Below, piece by piece: positions 9,200 through 17,839 of a stretch of DNA of 64,000 nt. The stretch is from Aliivibrio sp. EL58 (GTDB taxonomy: Bacteria; Pseudomonadota; Gammaproteobacteria; Enterobacterales; Vibrionaceae), in contig NZ_OMPC01000009.1 of NCBI RefSeq assembly GCF_900312675.1, positions 744,001-808,000 on the forward strand, written 5' to 3'. The position numbers were made by a program, and so were the translations under genes. The notes below the pieces were generated by a model, which saw nothing but the letters and a program-made list of their open reading frames with translations, was not told the DNA's origin and did no database searches. Each line of letters starts with the position of its first letter. Positions within the stretch are counted from its first letter, which is position 1.

Positions 9200-10108
9200 A
9201 TGTCTTTATCTAAAAAGTTAAAACATATCTCTGCCTCTTTACTTCTCATCGCATCTTCTAGCACTCTTGCGGATACTCAACTGCCTATTTCACCAGAGAG
9301 GATCCACAATCCCTACCCTGAAGTAAAAGTCACCACACTTAACTCAGCTCAATCGCTTATCAATCAATTTAAGCTGCATCAGTATCAATTAGCGAATGTT
9401 AGCAGCACGGATCAAATCCCAGCGTTCTTTGTTGAGAATCTTCCTAGTGATTTAAATTCGTTACCTGTTCAAGAGAAAATTTCAGGGTTTATTCGTTTAT
9501 TACTGCCTACCATTATTGAGGTGAATAAACGCATAAGTGCGGTTAGAAATGACGTAATTACGCTATCGAAGCAGTCTAAAAGTGAATGGTCGAAAGAAGA
9601 AACAGTATGGCTAAATGAGTTAATGACGTCTTATGATATTAAATCAAACAGCATTGATGACCTGCTTTTGCGCCTAGATATTATTCCTGTCGGTATGGTT
9701 CTCGCTCAAGGGATTGATGAAAGTGGCTGGGGAACCAGTTATTTCGCAGTTAAAGGGAATGGATTGTATGGAGAGCACTTATCTTCTAAAGGCGGTAAGT
9801 ATTTAAGTACCCCAGGTGGGCATGTAAAAGTTGCTGCATTTGATAACCTGTTCGCAGGAACTGCTCGTTATATGTATAACTTAAATACGACATCGGCTTA
9901 TAAAGACCTTTGGATTTTACGTAAAAAACTAAGTCGTGAAGGTAAATTATCAGGGTATGAGTTAGTCGAGGCTTTATCTCACTACTCTACTCGTGGTGAC
10001 GCTTATGTTGAAAATTTACAATCTCTAATTAAGCATCATAAATTAGATAGTTTTGATCAGGTTACATTTGATAGCTCAACGCCGATTCGAGTGAGATTTG
10101 AGGACTAG
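9200..10108 (+). CDS. bax: Bax-like glucosaminidase-domain protein
   Basis: A 302-aa secreted protein (signal peptide about 1-24, cleavage after TLA-D). The C-terminal half is a glucosaminidase/Bax domain with the likely catalytic glutamate in LAQGIDESGWGTSYFA and FDNLFAGTARYMYNLN. It probably cleaves peptidoglycan glycan strands; the name follows E. coli Bax. The N-terminal third (residues 25-130) is the Bax family extension. The start ATG at 9200 lies 34 bases after the ppiB terminator, so it is a separate unit. Confidence 0.85.
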   Translation: MSLSKKLKHISASLLLIASSSTLADTQLPISPERIHNPYPEVKVTTLNSAQSLINQFKLHQYQLANVSSTDQIPAFFVENLPSDLNSLPVQEKISGFIRLLLPTIIEVNKRISAVRNDVITLSKQSKSEWSKEETVWLNELMTSYDIKSNSIDDLLLRLDIIPVGMVLAQGIDESGWGTSYFAVKGNGLYGEHLSSKGGKYLSTPGGHVKVAAFDNLFAGTARYMYNLNTTSAYKDLWILRKKLSREGKLSGYELVEALSHYSTRGDAYVENLQSLIKHHKLDSFDQVTFDSSTPIRVRFED

Positions 10109-10122
10109 GATCTAGAAAAAAT

Positions 10123-10153
10123 AAAGGTTGCGACTTTTTGATCGCAACCTTTT
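10123..10153. terminator. bidirectional terminator between bax and nupC
   Basis: Perfect 11-pair stem AAAGGTTGCGA (10123-10133) / TCGCAACCTTT (10142-10152) with T runs on either strand, between convergent genes. Confidence 0.85.
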
Positions 10154-10178
10154 CTTTATTTGAAATTGAGCAATTAAC

Positions 10179-11384
10179 TTAAAGCGACAAAATCACACCG
10201 GCAATCGCGGCACTCATCAAGTTTGCTAATACGCCTGCAGTAATCGCTCTGAAACCCATTTTGGCAATGAATGGACGACGCTCAGGAACAAGACTACCCA
10301 AACCACCAATCAAGATCGCCATTGTTGAGATATTGGCAAAACCACACAAAGCAAAGGTAACAATCGCAACAGAATGTGGGCTTAGTTGATCTTTCACTTC
10401 CATCAATTGAATAAAGGCAACAAACTCATTGACTACGATCTTATTACCAATCAATGAACCCGCAAGGATCGCTTCGTTCCATGGCACGCCAAGCAAGAAA
10501 GCGACTGGTGCAAATAGGTAACCAAGGATCAATTCAAAGCTTAGTTTTAAGCCAAAGAAATCACCGACATGGCCAAGCAAACCATTTAATAAGGCAATGA
10601 CACTTACGAATGCTAATAACGTGGTACCTACTGCTACTGCAATACGTAAACCAGACATTGCGCCATCCGCTAGTGCTTCAAATACATTAGTTGCATGATC
10701 GATTTCTACCGAAGTAATTTCATTGTCATTATTGGCTTCATCACCCGGTGGAACCATCATTTTAGCCATTAATAAGCCAGCTGGTGCCGACATAAATGCC
10801 GCTGAGATAAGGAAGTTAAGATCCACACCAAGAGATGCGTAACCTACCATAGTACCGCCAGCTACTGACGCTAAACCACAGGTCATCACCGCAAAGAACT
10901 GCGAATCACTCATGTGCTTCAAATAAGGTTTAACGACAAGTGGAGCCTCTACCATACTCACAAAGATATTTGCCGTCGCTGCAAGTGATTCTGCGCGTCC
11001 TGTGCCTAATAAGCGTTGTAATCCACCGCCAATAAAATTGATTACTCTAGGCATAATACCAAGATGGTAAAGTGCTGAAATTAGCGCGGAGAAGAAAATA
11101 ATAATGCCAAGTACGTTAATGGCAAATACAAAACCGACTTTACCTGTCGCTAAGCCACCGAACAGAAACGCGATTCCTTGTTGGCCATAGTCAATCACGC
11201 CTGAAACGCCTGCGGTTACTGAATTTAGAACTTCTTTACCAGCAGGAACGTAAAGTACCAATAGAGCAAATAGGATTTGTAAGCCAAACGCCAAAGAGAC
11301 AGTTCTTAAAGGGATATTACGGCGATCAGTCGAACATAGGTAAGCAAATAGTAAAATGGCAAAAATACCAAGTAGCGATGTCAT
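10179..11384 (-). CDS. nupC: NupC-family concentrative nucleoside transporter
   Basis: A 401-aa polytopic membrane protein of the CNT family: N-terminal Na+-dependent nucleoside transporter domain, gate domain and C-terminal domain with [20 protein letters not shown] and [18 protein letters not shown], which carry the nucleoside-binding residues in this family. It imports nucleosides with H+ or Na+. A near-consensus CRP site lies about 90 bases upstream, consistent with catabolite control of nucleoside uptake. Stand-alone gene. Several vibrio paralogues exist, so nupC is used in the family sense. Confidence 0.9.
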   Translation of the reverse strand: MTSLLGIFAILLFAYLCSTDRRNIPLRTVSLAFGLQILFALLVLYVPAGKEVLNSVTAGVSGVIDYGQQGIAFLFGGLATGKVGFVFAINVLGIIIFFSALISALYHLGIMPRVINFIGGGLQRLLGTGRAESLAATANIFVSMVEAPLVVKPYLKHMSDSQFFAVMTCGLASVAGGTMVGYASLGVDLNFLISAAFMSAPAGLLMAKMMVPPGDEANNDNEITSVEIDHATNVFEALADGAMSGLRIAVAVGTTLLAFVSVIALLNGLLGHVGDFFGLKLSFELILGYLFAPVAFLLGVPWNEAILAGSLIGNKIVVNEFVAFIQLMEVKDQLSPHSVAIVTFALCGFANISTMAILIGGLGSLVPERRPFIAKMGFRAITAGVLANLMSAAIAGVILSL

Positions 11385-11467
11385 GATAGAAACCTGTGCT
11401 ATCGAAAATGAGCCTGCATTCTAATGCGCAAAGGTTTGCGTGCAAGTCGAGGTTGCTAACGCCCTGT

Positions 11468-11489
11468 TAATGAGATTTTGATCACATTT
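11468..11489. promoter_or_regulatory. CRP-cAMP binding site upstream of nupC
   Basis: TGAGA-TTTTGA-TCACA at 11471-11486 matches the CRP consensus TGTGA-N6-TCACA at 9 of 10 core positions and is followed by a T stretch, as in the extended consensus. It lies about 90-100 bases upstream of the nupC start, suitable for activation. Confidence 0.7.
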
Positions 11490-11605
11490 TGTAGGTCATC
11501 TTAACTTATTGATTTATAAAATAAGAGCGGTATTTGGAAAGGGTATTGTTGCTGTATGGAAAATATATTTATTTCAAGGCTGATAATGAATTTAAGTCAT
11601 TGATT

Positions 11606-11645
11606 AAAAAGGCATCATTGCGCTGTATTTAATTTAATCAATGCC
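11606..11645 (-). terminator. probable terminator after the LysR gene
   Basis: On the minus strand GGCAT (11645-11641) and ATGCC (11615-11611) can pair around an AT-rich loop, followed by TTTTT. The stem is short, so support is moderate. Confidence 0.4.
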
Positions 11646-11669
11646 AATATCGACCATATAATACTTTGA

Positions 11670-12605
11670 TTATAACTTAACCCATTTCATTAATGCTTTA
11701 TCCCAATATGGCTGTTGACCAATATGCTGACGTAAGAAATCAATGGCCGCACTTATCTTTCTTGGCAAGTGTTTACGACTCGGGTAAACCGCATAAATTG
11801 GCATTTTTTGACTCGCTTTCCAGTCAGGTAAGAGTTGAATAAGTTTGCCATCATTAAATTCATTGGTTAATAAATAACTGGCTAAATAGGCGACGCCCCA
11901 CCCTGAAATAGCCGCGTCCCTTACCGCTTCTGCTAAGTCAACACGATAGTTCCCAGAAACTTTGACACACAACTCTTCATTGCCTTTGCTGAAATCCCAA
12001 TTACTGTAATCACGGTGACGGCTCTGATACGTTAAGCAATTGTGCTCCGTGAGATCTTGAGGATGGTGAGGGACTGCTTTATCAATTAGATAATCGGGCG
12101 ATGCTGCCAATACAAAGTGTGAATCCGCTAAACGTTGAGCAACATAGCCCTCAGGCAAGTCTTCAAAGTTTGTCACCCATAAATCCAACCCCTCTTTAAG
12201 CATATCTGCTCGGTGATCAAACAAGCGAACTTCCACTTGTAGCTCAGGATATTGCTGACGTAATTTATCAATCGCAGGGATAATATGCATAGTGCCAAAA
12301 GACTGCGATAGCCCTAGCCGCAAAATACCTGCAACACCGTCACGTTCATTATCCATAATTGCGCTGGCTTCGGTCATCGCACTGTACATTTTTTCGCAGT
12401 ACAGATAGAACTGTTGCCCTGCATCCGTAAGAATGAGCGAACGAGTCGTTCTTTGAACTAATTTCACATTCAAACTCGCCTCTAGTACTCCCAGTTGCTT
12501 ACTTACATGAGAGGTAGACACACCCATTTGTTTTGCTGCAGCAGTAAAACTACCCGCTTTGGCTAAGGCGTAAAATATCACCATTTGGCTGGCACGATCA
12601 TGCAT
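11670..12605 (-). CDS. LysR-family transcriptional regulator (CrgA/DsdC-like subgroup)
   Basis: A 311-aa LysR protein with helix-turn-helix GSFTAAAKQMGVSTSHVSKQLG and the FSxxxA-like segment LGLSQSFG at the start of the effector domain. C-terminal SRKHLPRKISAAIDFL is typical of the large CrgA-like subgroup. A 58-aa unknown gene lies just upstream on the same strand, and nupC lies downstream with its own CRP promoter. No clear target. Confidence 0.88.
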   Translation of the reverse strand: MHDRASQMVIFYALAKAGSFTAAAKQMGVSTSHVSKQLGVLEASLNVKLVQRTTRSLILTDAGQQFYLYCEKMYSAMTEASAIMDNERDGVAGILRLGLSQSFGTMHIIPAIDKLRQQYPELQVEVRLFDHRADMLKEGLDLWVTNFEDLPEGYVAQRLADSHFVLAASPDYLIDKAVPHHPQDLTEHNCLTYQSRHRDYSNWDFSKGNEELCVKVSGNYRVDLAEAVRDAAISGWGVAYLASYLLTNEFNDGKLIQLLPDWKASQKMPIYAVYPSRKHLPRKISAAIDFLRQHIGQQPYWDKALMKWVKL

Positions 12606-12699
12606 CTCTCTTGTCCTTTATTTCAAAGGGAATACGGGCGGCGGATAATAACACTTACCTCCTCAATTAAAAGAAATGAGAGTAAGAATATCCATTCTT

Positions 12700-12876
12700 T
12701 TATTTTGACTCTTTTTCAAATGTGCCTGCACTTTTAATCATTAAAGACATGAATTCTGTTGATTCCGATTTTTTTGTTGAACCTTGCATTACTTGTTTGT
12801 TTTGATTTAAACGCGCTTTTAATGCTTCCATCTCTTGCTGAACCGAACTTTTTTCTTGAGAAACTGAATGAGTCAT
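12700..12876 (-). CDS. small hydrophilic protein, 58 aa, unknown
   Basis: The frame starts MTHSVSQEKSSVQQEMEALK and ends GTFEKESK. It is polar, rich in Ser, Gln, Lys and Glu, with a probable amphipathic helix (QQEMEALKARLNQNK); no membrane segment or cysteine. TAGGTTG lies about eight bases before the ATG. Coding is suggested by sensible codon use and a ribosome-binding site in an otherwise noncoding gap between two divergent LysR genes. Function not recognised. Confidence 0.6.
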   Translation of the reverse strand: MTHSVSQEKSSVQQEMEALKARLNQNKQVMQGSTKKSESTEFMSLMIKSAGTFEKESK

Positions 12877-12966
12877 AAAGACAACCTATTTATATACTAA
12901 AATTAAGTTTCACTATTTTCATTCAAAATTTTGATATATTGTAGTTAACTAGTATCTAATAAATAG

Positions 12967-13839
12967 ATGGATGTTATGTTTAATCTTCAGCAACTTGAAA
13001 CGCTTATTGAATGTGTTGAATCTGGTTCTTTTTCTGCTGCGGCACGAAAATTGGGAAAAGCACAATCAGCTATTAGTACTGCTATTGCTAACTTAGAGAT
13101 AGACACCGGAGTGGAGATCTTTGACCGTTCGACCCGAATACCTACACTGACACCTCACGGTAAGCGTTTGTATATCCAATCCATCCATTTACTATCCCAA
13201 GCGAAAGACATTGAGACTATGCTCAACTCTTTTAGTCTCGGAATAGAAGATACATTAACCATCGTTATAAATGAGTTATTACTGACTCCGACGTTTTTCA
13301 AAGTGATAAACGAATTTTATCAGCAATTTCCACATACTGAGTTGAATATTAATACCGCAGAGAATCAAGAAATATCTGAATTAGTAGCACAAGGAAAAGC
13401 CTCTATTGGGTTTATGCTGTGTAATGATGCTCTTCCTAAAAAAGTCGAGCTTGGTTTGGTAGGTTATTTACCTATTTCGATGGTAGCCAATAAAGATCAC
13501 CCTCTTCACTCACAAAAATCTATTCATCTCAATGAATTAAAGCGATACCATCAAATATTATTGACTAATATGCATAGCCCTTGGAATGTTCATTTCTCAT
13601 CTTCGGTAACTAAAACGAACAATGTAAATGCTCTGCAATCATTATTGACGGTTGATGATTGTTGGGGGTTTGTTCCTGACCATCTAACAAATAAGAATCA
13701 AGCATTAAAGATACTCGATGTAGACTCAGAAGAGAAAAATTGGCTCTTACATATAGACCGTGTCGTGATAAAAAATCATAATCTTGGCCAAGCTTATTCA
13801 TGGTTATATCAACACTCTGTAGAAATGTTTGAGCTATAA
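12967..13839 (+). CDS. LysR-family transcriptional regulator
   Basis: A 290-aa LysR regulator with helix-turn-helix GSFSAAARKLGKAQSAISTAI and effector domain (LTIVINELLLTPTFF, HTELNINTAENQEI). It starts MDVMFNLQQ; the internal ATG at 12976 is an equally possible start. A 10-base palindrome TAGTTAACTA (12942-12951) precedes the start and could be an autoregulatory site. It resembles the 34509 regulator in helix-turn-helix layout. Target unknown; the 58-aa gene is divergent from it. Confidence 0.87.
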   Translation: MDVMFNLQQLETLIECVESGSFSAAARKLGKAQSAISTAIANLEIDTGVEIFDRSTRIPTLTPHGKRLYIQSIHLLSQAKDIETMLNSFSLGIEDTLTIVINELLLTPTFFKVINEFYQQFPHTELNINTAENQEISELVAQGKASIGFMLCNDALPKKVELGLVGYLPISMVANKDHPLHSQKSIHLNELKRYHQILLTNMHSPWNVHFSSSVTKTNNVNALQSLLTVDDCWGFVPDHLTNKNQALKILDVDSEEKNWLLHIDRVVIKNHNLGQAYSWLYQHSVEMFEL

Positions 13840-13851
13840 ATACAGTTAACC

Positions 13852-13899
13852 ATTCAATGCTACTAAATAATCACCTTCACATAATTAATAGCATTGAAT
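13852..13899. repeat. 11-base perfect inverted repeat in a convergent gap
   Basis: ATTCAATGCTA (13852-13862) and TAGCATTGAAT (13889-13899), separated by 26 bases, lie between the convergent LysR and methyltransferase genes. It may act as a terminator or mRNA-end structure, but it lacks an obvious T run. Confidence 0.45.
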
Positions 13900-13921
13900 T
13901 ACTTGTATTAAACCTCAATAG

Positions 13922-14623
13922 CTAACCCAACTTTTGACATTTGATAAAGATGAAGTTTGGTTTTTTGGACAGATACTCATATCGCTCTTCTGACATTTCT
14001 TTTACTTTTTCAGAGACTTTACCTTCAGAAATAGCAGTCACGACAAGTCCTGAATTTGTCAGTGCTTGGACTAACTCAGTTAACGAACGACGGAAAAATT
14101 GAACTTCGATTGGCTCACCGACGGTATCCCACATTTCAGTTATCAACTCTCTTTCAAAGTAATTTCCTGATAATGAACATTCAAAATCCGCAAATGGGTG
14201 GTGAGTTGAAAAAGCAAAACTCCCCCCTTTTTTTAATACACGAGCCATGTCTGTAAATAGTGTAGATAGATCGTCAAGGTAATGGATCATTAATGGTGAA
14301 ATAATCAGGTCAGCACTTTCGCTCTCTTCTTTAACAAGCCCTATTGATGCATCTTGCGCGTACGCCGTAATTCGTTCACCAAATTTACGTTGTACCATGT
14401 TAACCATGTCTTGAGAGTAATCAATACAGGTTAACTTACCTGCGCCTTTACTGATCAAGTACTCAGCATAAACACCCGTTCCACAGCCTAAATCAATAAT
14501 ATCTAACGCATTAACATCACCAATAATGGCTTGTAATGACGGCCTTTCTAAATGTGCATTATAGATATTATCTTGTACTGCTGAATCATATTGCTCAGCA
14601 AATGTCGTATACATTTTAGACAT
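13922..14623 (-). CDS. class I SAM-dependent methyltransferase
   Basis: A 233-aa Rossmann methyltransferase with the SAM-binding motif IIDLGCGTGVYAEYL (motif I), CIDYSQDMVNM (motif II), ESADLIISPLMIHYL (motif IV) and an ArgR/UbiE-like C-terminal lid. Substrate unknown; related enzymes methylate small molecules. Single gene, convergent with the LysR gene at 12967. Confidence 0.85.
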   Translation of the reverse strand: MSKMYTTFAEQYDSAVQDNIYNAHLERPSLQAIIGDVNALDIIDLGCGTGVYAEYLISKGAGKLTCIDYSQDMVNMVQRKFGERITAYAQDASIGLVKEESESADLIISPLMIHYLDDLSTLFTDMARVLKKGGSFAFSTHHPFADFECSLSGNYFERELITEMWDTVGEPIEVQFFRRSLTELVQALTNSGLVVTAISEGKVSEKVKEMSEERYEYLSKKPNFIFIKCQKLG

Positions 14624-14711
14624 GGTTATCTCTCAGAATATAACTTATGGCGGTGTGATTCACGGGATCTCATCATACGAGATCTATCCCAAATTAAACC
14701 ACTCATTTAAG

Positions 14712-15812
14712 CTATTTTTCTGTAAAATATTCTAACAAGATCTGGTGCCATTCTGTCGTTTCACGTATTTGCAGCAAAGCACGGTTAATTTCTTCTTCGT
14801 ATTCGCTATTTTCGACTAAAACTAGGCCATAATTTTGTTTTTCAAGTTGATATGGTAGAACGACTAAATCGGAAAACGTCTCTTTTGCTTTTCCTTGTTT
14901 AATAATATAACGCAGTACCGCATCATCAGCCACGATAGCATCCACTTCTCCATTATCTAGAGCAACTAATAACTCCCGCATATTAGGATAGGTTTCATGA
15001 GCAATACTGTGATCACTCAATAACAAAGAAGCCGTTGTTGCTTGTTTCGCTCCCGTTTTTAATTTTGATAAGTCATTCACTCCTTTTACATCAAACCGTA
15101 GTTGCTCTAGTGTTAACGAACTTGCCAATATCGCAGTAATACTGGCAATGAAAACGGTAGAAAACATGGCAATCAATACCGTCATTATTCGTGCAGATAA
15201 GGTTTTAAATTCAAAGTAGTTAAAAGGCCCTTTGGTAATAAATAGCACACCAAGGATCAAGGCTTCAGCTAACCGACCTCGCTTGGTTGGCATCGAGTAG
15301 AGTTTGTCGTTATTTTTACGCTCAAGAAAATAATAGAAAGCCCCAACACTTATCGCTACAAAGAAAAATACACCAAGCGCTTTCCACAAGGTTTTATTGG
15401 TAACGATACTAATAAATGAATCAAGATAACCACGGTTTTTTACCGCGATAGCAAGGTGTGTTTCATAAAATGAGTGGGAGAAATCGACATGTTCTTCTCT
15501 GTCAGGAGTAATTGATATGCAAGAAACACCAACATCTACCTCTCCTTTTTCTGCGGCTAGCAATAGATCGTCCAGTTCATAATTTTGAATTGAATAGTCA
15601 ACCTTCATGATCTCTGAAATTCGTTGCCACAGAACCATGCTTAAGCCATCATATTGTTGAGAGTTTTGATGAAAAATAAAAGGGGGACAGTGATAGGTTC
15701 CTACTTTAAGCTCGGTATTCGCTTCACTTTTTTCTATCCCTATAAGCATTGCTACCACAAAGATAACCATTGAAACCAAACCATGACGAAAAAACCTTTT
15801 CTCATCATACAT
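14712..15812 (-). CDS. ionotropic glutamate receptor-like protein (ligand-binding domain split by a two-helix pore module)
   Basis: A 366-aa protein: signal anchor (about 14-31); first lobe of a family-3 solute-binding domain (34-135; PPFIFH, GEVDVGVSCISITPDREEHVDFS); membrane helix (143-163); a re-entrant-like stretch (181-200); second membrane helix (208-230; SITAILASSL, resembling the SYTANLAAF helix of eukaryotic receptors); second lobe (235-366; GEVDAIVADDAVL). This S1-M1-P-M2-S2 order is that of GluR0-type bacterial ligand-gated channels. The K+ filter TVGYG is absent (LFITKGPFN instead), so ion selectivity, or channel activity at all, is uncertain. Divergent from a chemoreceptor gene. 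Confidence 0.8.
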   Translation of the reverse strand: MYDEKRFFRHGLVSMVIFVVAMLIGIEKSEANTELKVGTYHCPPFIFHQNSQQYDGLSMVLWQRISEIMKVDYSIQNYELDDLLLAAEKGEVDVGVSCISITPDREEHVDFSHSFYETHLAIAVKNRGYLDSFISIVTNKTLWKALGVFFFVAISVGAFYYFLERKNNDKLYSMPTKRGRLAEALILGVLFITKGPFNYFEFKTLSARIMTVLIAMFSTVFIASITAILASSLTLEQLRFDVKGVNDLSKLKTGAKQATTASLLLSDHSIAHETYPNMRELLVALDNGEVDAIVADDAVLRYIIKQGKAKETFSDLVVLPYQLEKQNYGLVLVENSEYEEEINRALLQIRETTEWHQILLEYFTEK

Positions 15813-16117
15813 AACACTCTCCTATCCATACGTCGAAAACGCCCTATTGAATTGATTCTCTTATTAAAAGGTAGCAGTTGAATGGCTATTCTTCTAATTA
15901 TCGAACTCAATATGTAGAAGCATAGACAAAAAATCCCCTTTAATTTTAATTACTAAAGAAGATATAAATTGACTAGCTTAATAAATAGTATCGGCTACAC
16001 TGCTCATCTAAAATATACCCTCAGGGCATGCTCAACGTTTACGCGCAAACTTCTAGATAAGAAGACTGAAATACCTGTAGCCCTGACAAAAAACACATAA
16101 TTAAAAGAGAACAAACT
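15813..16117. other. divergent intergenic region between receptor-like gene and chemoreceptor
   Basis: A 305-base AT-rich stretch that must hold promoters for both divergent genes. The only strong structure is the 16021-16086 element listed separately. I see no clear sigma-28 or sigma-54 chemotaxis promoter. Confidence 0.5.
16021..16086 (+). promoter_or_regulatory. structured 5' leader candidate of the chemoreceptor mRNA
   Basis: TCAGGGC (16021-16027) pairs perfectly with GCCCTGA (16080-16086), enclosing a perfect five-pair hairpin CTTCT/AGAAG (16050-16064) with loop AGATA. The element ends 31 bases before the chemoreceptor start. I compared it mentally with c-di-GMP, glycine and other known riboswitches and found no match. 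It may simply be a chance fold. Confidence 0.35.
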
Positions 16118-17761
16118 TTGGACAATCTTTCAAAACTAACGATTAGAACTCGACTCATTATTGGGTTTGGTGTGACTTTATTTTTAATGCTATTACTTAC
16201 TATTCTAGGCATTCAAAAAGTAAATATTATCGATCATACCTTGACAGAAATGACTGATGTAAATTCGGTTAAGCAACGTTATGCAATTAACTATCGTGGC
16301 AGTGTGCATGACCGTGCAATTGCAATTCGAGACATTGCTATTGCAAGAACGCCTCAAGAGATTTCTAAATTAGAACAAGAAATTAATCAATTAAAAGATT
16401 TCTATCATCAATCTGAAATGAAGATGAACCAAATGCGTTCACAGGGTGTGATGTTCACGCCAACAGAACAAAGAATTCTTACTGAAATTGAAAAAGTTCA
16501 ACAACAAACCTTACCTTTAGTCGATCGTATTATTAATGATAAGAAATCTGACTCAATAATGACTGATACTATTTTAGATGAAGCTCGCCCCGCTTTTATT
16601 CAATGGTTAAAAGTAATCAATGAATTTATTGATTATCAAGAAGAACGTAATCAAATCCTGACGCCTGAAGCGAGAAATGTTGCCGGTGGTTTCCAGCAAT
16701 TAATGCTATTACTAAGTACGTTTGCTCTCGCAATGTCTTTATTTATTGGTTTGATGATTGAACGCAGTTTCCGTTCGTCTTTAGGTGGTGAACCATGGGA
16801 GCTTTCAGAGATGATTAAAAAGATCTCTGAAGGTAACTTATCTCAAACATTTAAAAACGCTTCACAAGCTGTAGGTATCTACCATTCTTTAATTATTTTG
16901 AATGACAAAGTCGGTGCTGCAATTAAAAACAGTAGCGATATTTCGACTCATGTAGCGACGGCTTCGGAACAATTAACTGATGTTATGCAAAACACAGCAA
17001 ACAATGCACAGCATGAATTAGCTCAGGTAGAAGAGATTTCACACGCAATCAGTGAGTTATCAATCACATCAAAAGAAGTAACCTCTAATGCCGTTCATGC
17101 AGAAGAAGAAGTAAGTAAAGCAATTGATAGCGTATCTCAAGGCAACCAAACACTTGATGAGTCGATTCTGTTAACGCAAAAAATTAATGACTCCGTACAA
17201 CAAACAGCAAGCATGATTGCTGAGCTAAAAACCAACGCGATGGATATTGGTGAGGTAACTGCGGTTATCAGCACTATCTCTGATCAAACCAATTTACTTG
17301 CATTAAACGCCGCCATTGAAGCAGCTCGTGCCGGTGAATATGGTCGTGGATTTGCGGTAGTCGCGGATGAAGTTCGTAATCTTGCCTCTAAAACTCAAGA
17401 ATCAACACAGAGCATCCAAGAGATCATTGCTCAGCTACAAGCTCAATCTGAAAAAGCAAACGACAACATGATAAGCAATGTTGAGCTGATTCAAGAATCA
17501 GTTACTTTATCTGAGAATGTAAAAACTTCTTTTAGTTATATTGAAAACTCAGTTCAATCAATCTCTAAAATGAACACCTTAGTGGCAAGTACTTCTCAAG
17601 AGCAGTTTACACTGACAGAACGAATTGCGCTGAATACAACCAATACCTTTGATCTTGTTAATCAGAATGTAGCGGCGATTAATCAAACTCAGCAGGCAGC
17701 TAAAGAGCTATCTCAACTGGCTGTATCACAAAAAGAAGAACTCGCATTTTTTAAAATCTAA
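16118..17761 (+). CDS. methyl-accepting chemotaxis protein
   Basis: A 547-aa chemoreceptor: N-terminal helix (about 11-33), periplasmic four-helix-bundle-like sensor (34-190), second helix (about 194-214), a short linker ([21 protein letters not shown]) resembling a divergent HAMP, then a long cytoplasmic coiled coil with the invariant hairpin [19 protein letters not shown] and [15 protein letters not shown] that binds CheA/CheW. No C-terminal CheR-binding pentapeptide. The start is TTG at 16118 with AAGAGA upstream; the next ATG would remove the first helix. Ligand unknown; the divergent glutamate-receptor-like gene suggests an amino-acid-related signal (inference). Confidence 0.92.
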   Translation: MDNLSKLTIRTRLIIGFGVTLFLMLLLTILGIQKVNIIDHTLTEMTDVNSVKQRYAINYRGSVHDRAIAIRDIAIARTPQEISKLEQEINQLKDFYHQSEMKMNQMRSQGVMFTPTEQRILTEIEKVQQQTLPLVDRIINDKKSDSIMTDTILDEARPAFIQWLKVINEFIDYQEERNQILTPEARNVAGGFQQLMLLLSTFALAMSLFIGLMIERSFRSSLGGEPWELSEMIKKISEGNLSQTFKNASQAVGIYHSLIILNDKVGAAIKNSSDISTHVATASEQLTDVMQNTANNAQHELAQVEEISHAISELSITSKEVTSNAVHAEEEVSKAIDSVSQGNQTLDESILLTQKINDSVQQTASMIAELKTNAMDIGEVTAVISTISDQTNLLALNAAIEAARAGEYGRGFAVVADEVRNLASKTQESTQSIQEIIAQLQAQSEKANDNMISNVELIQESVTLSENVKTSFSYIENSVQSISKMNTLVASTSQEQFTLTERIALNTTNTFDLVNQNVAAINQTQQAAKELSQLAVSQKEELAFFKI

Positions 17762-17790
17762 CTTACGCGAGTCTTCGATGAGTCATAAAA

Positions 17791-17820
17791 AAGCCCTTAG
17801 GATCTTATTTCTAAGGGCTT
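17791..17820. terminator. bidirectional terminator between chemoreceptor and TRAP operon
   Basis: Perfect ten-pair stem AAGCCCTTAG (17791-17800) / CTAAGGGCTT (17811-17820), with A and T runs flanking, between convergent units. Confidence 0.88.
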
Positions 17821-17839
17821 CTTCTCATACTCATGAAAA

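Noticed and set aside
16021-16086. c-di-GMP (GEMM-I) or glycine riboswitch before the chemoreceptor
   Set aside because: The conserved GGCAAACC / GACGCAAAGCC blocks of GEMM-I and the glycine aptamer core are absent; kept only as an unclassified structure.
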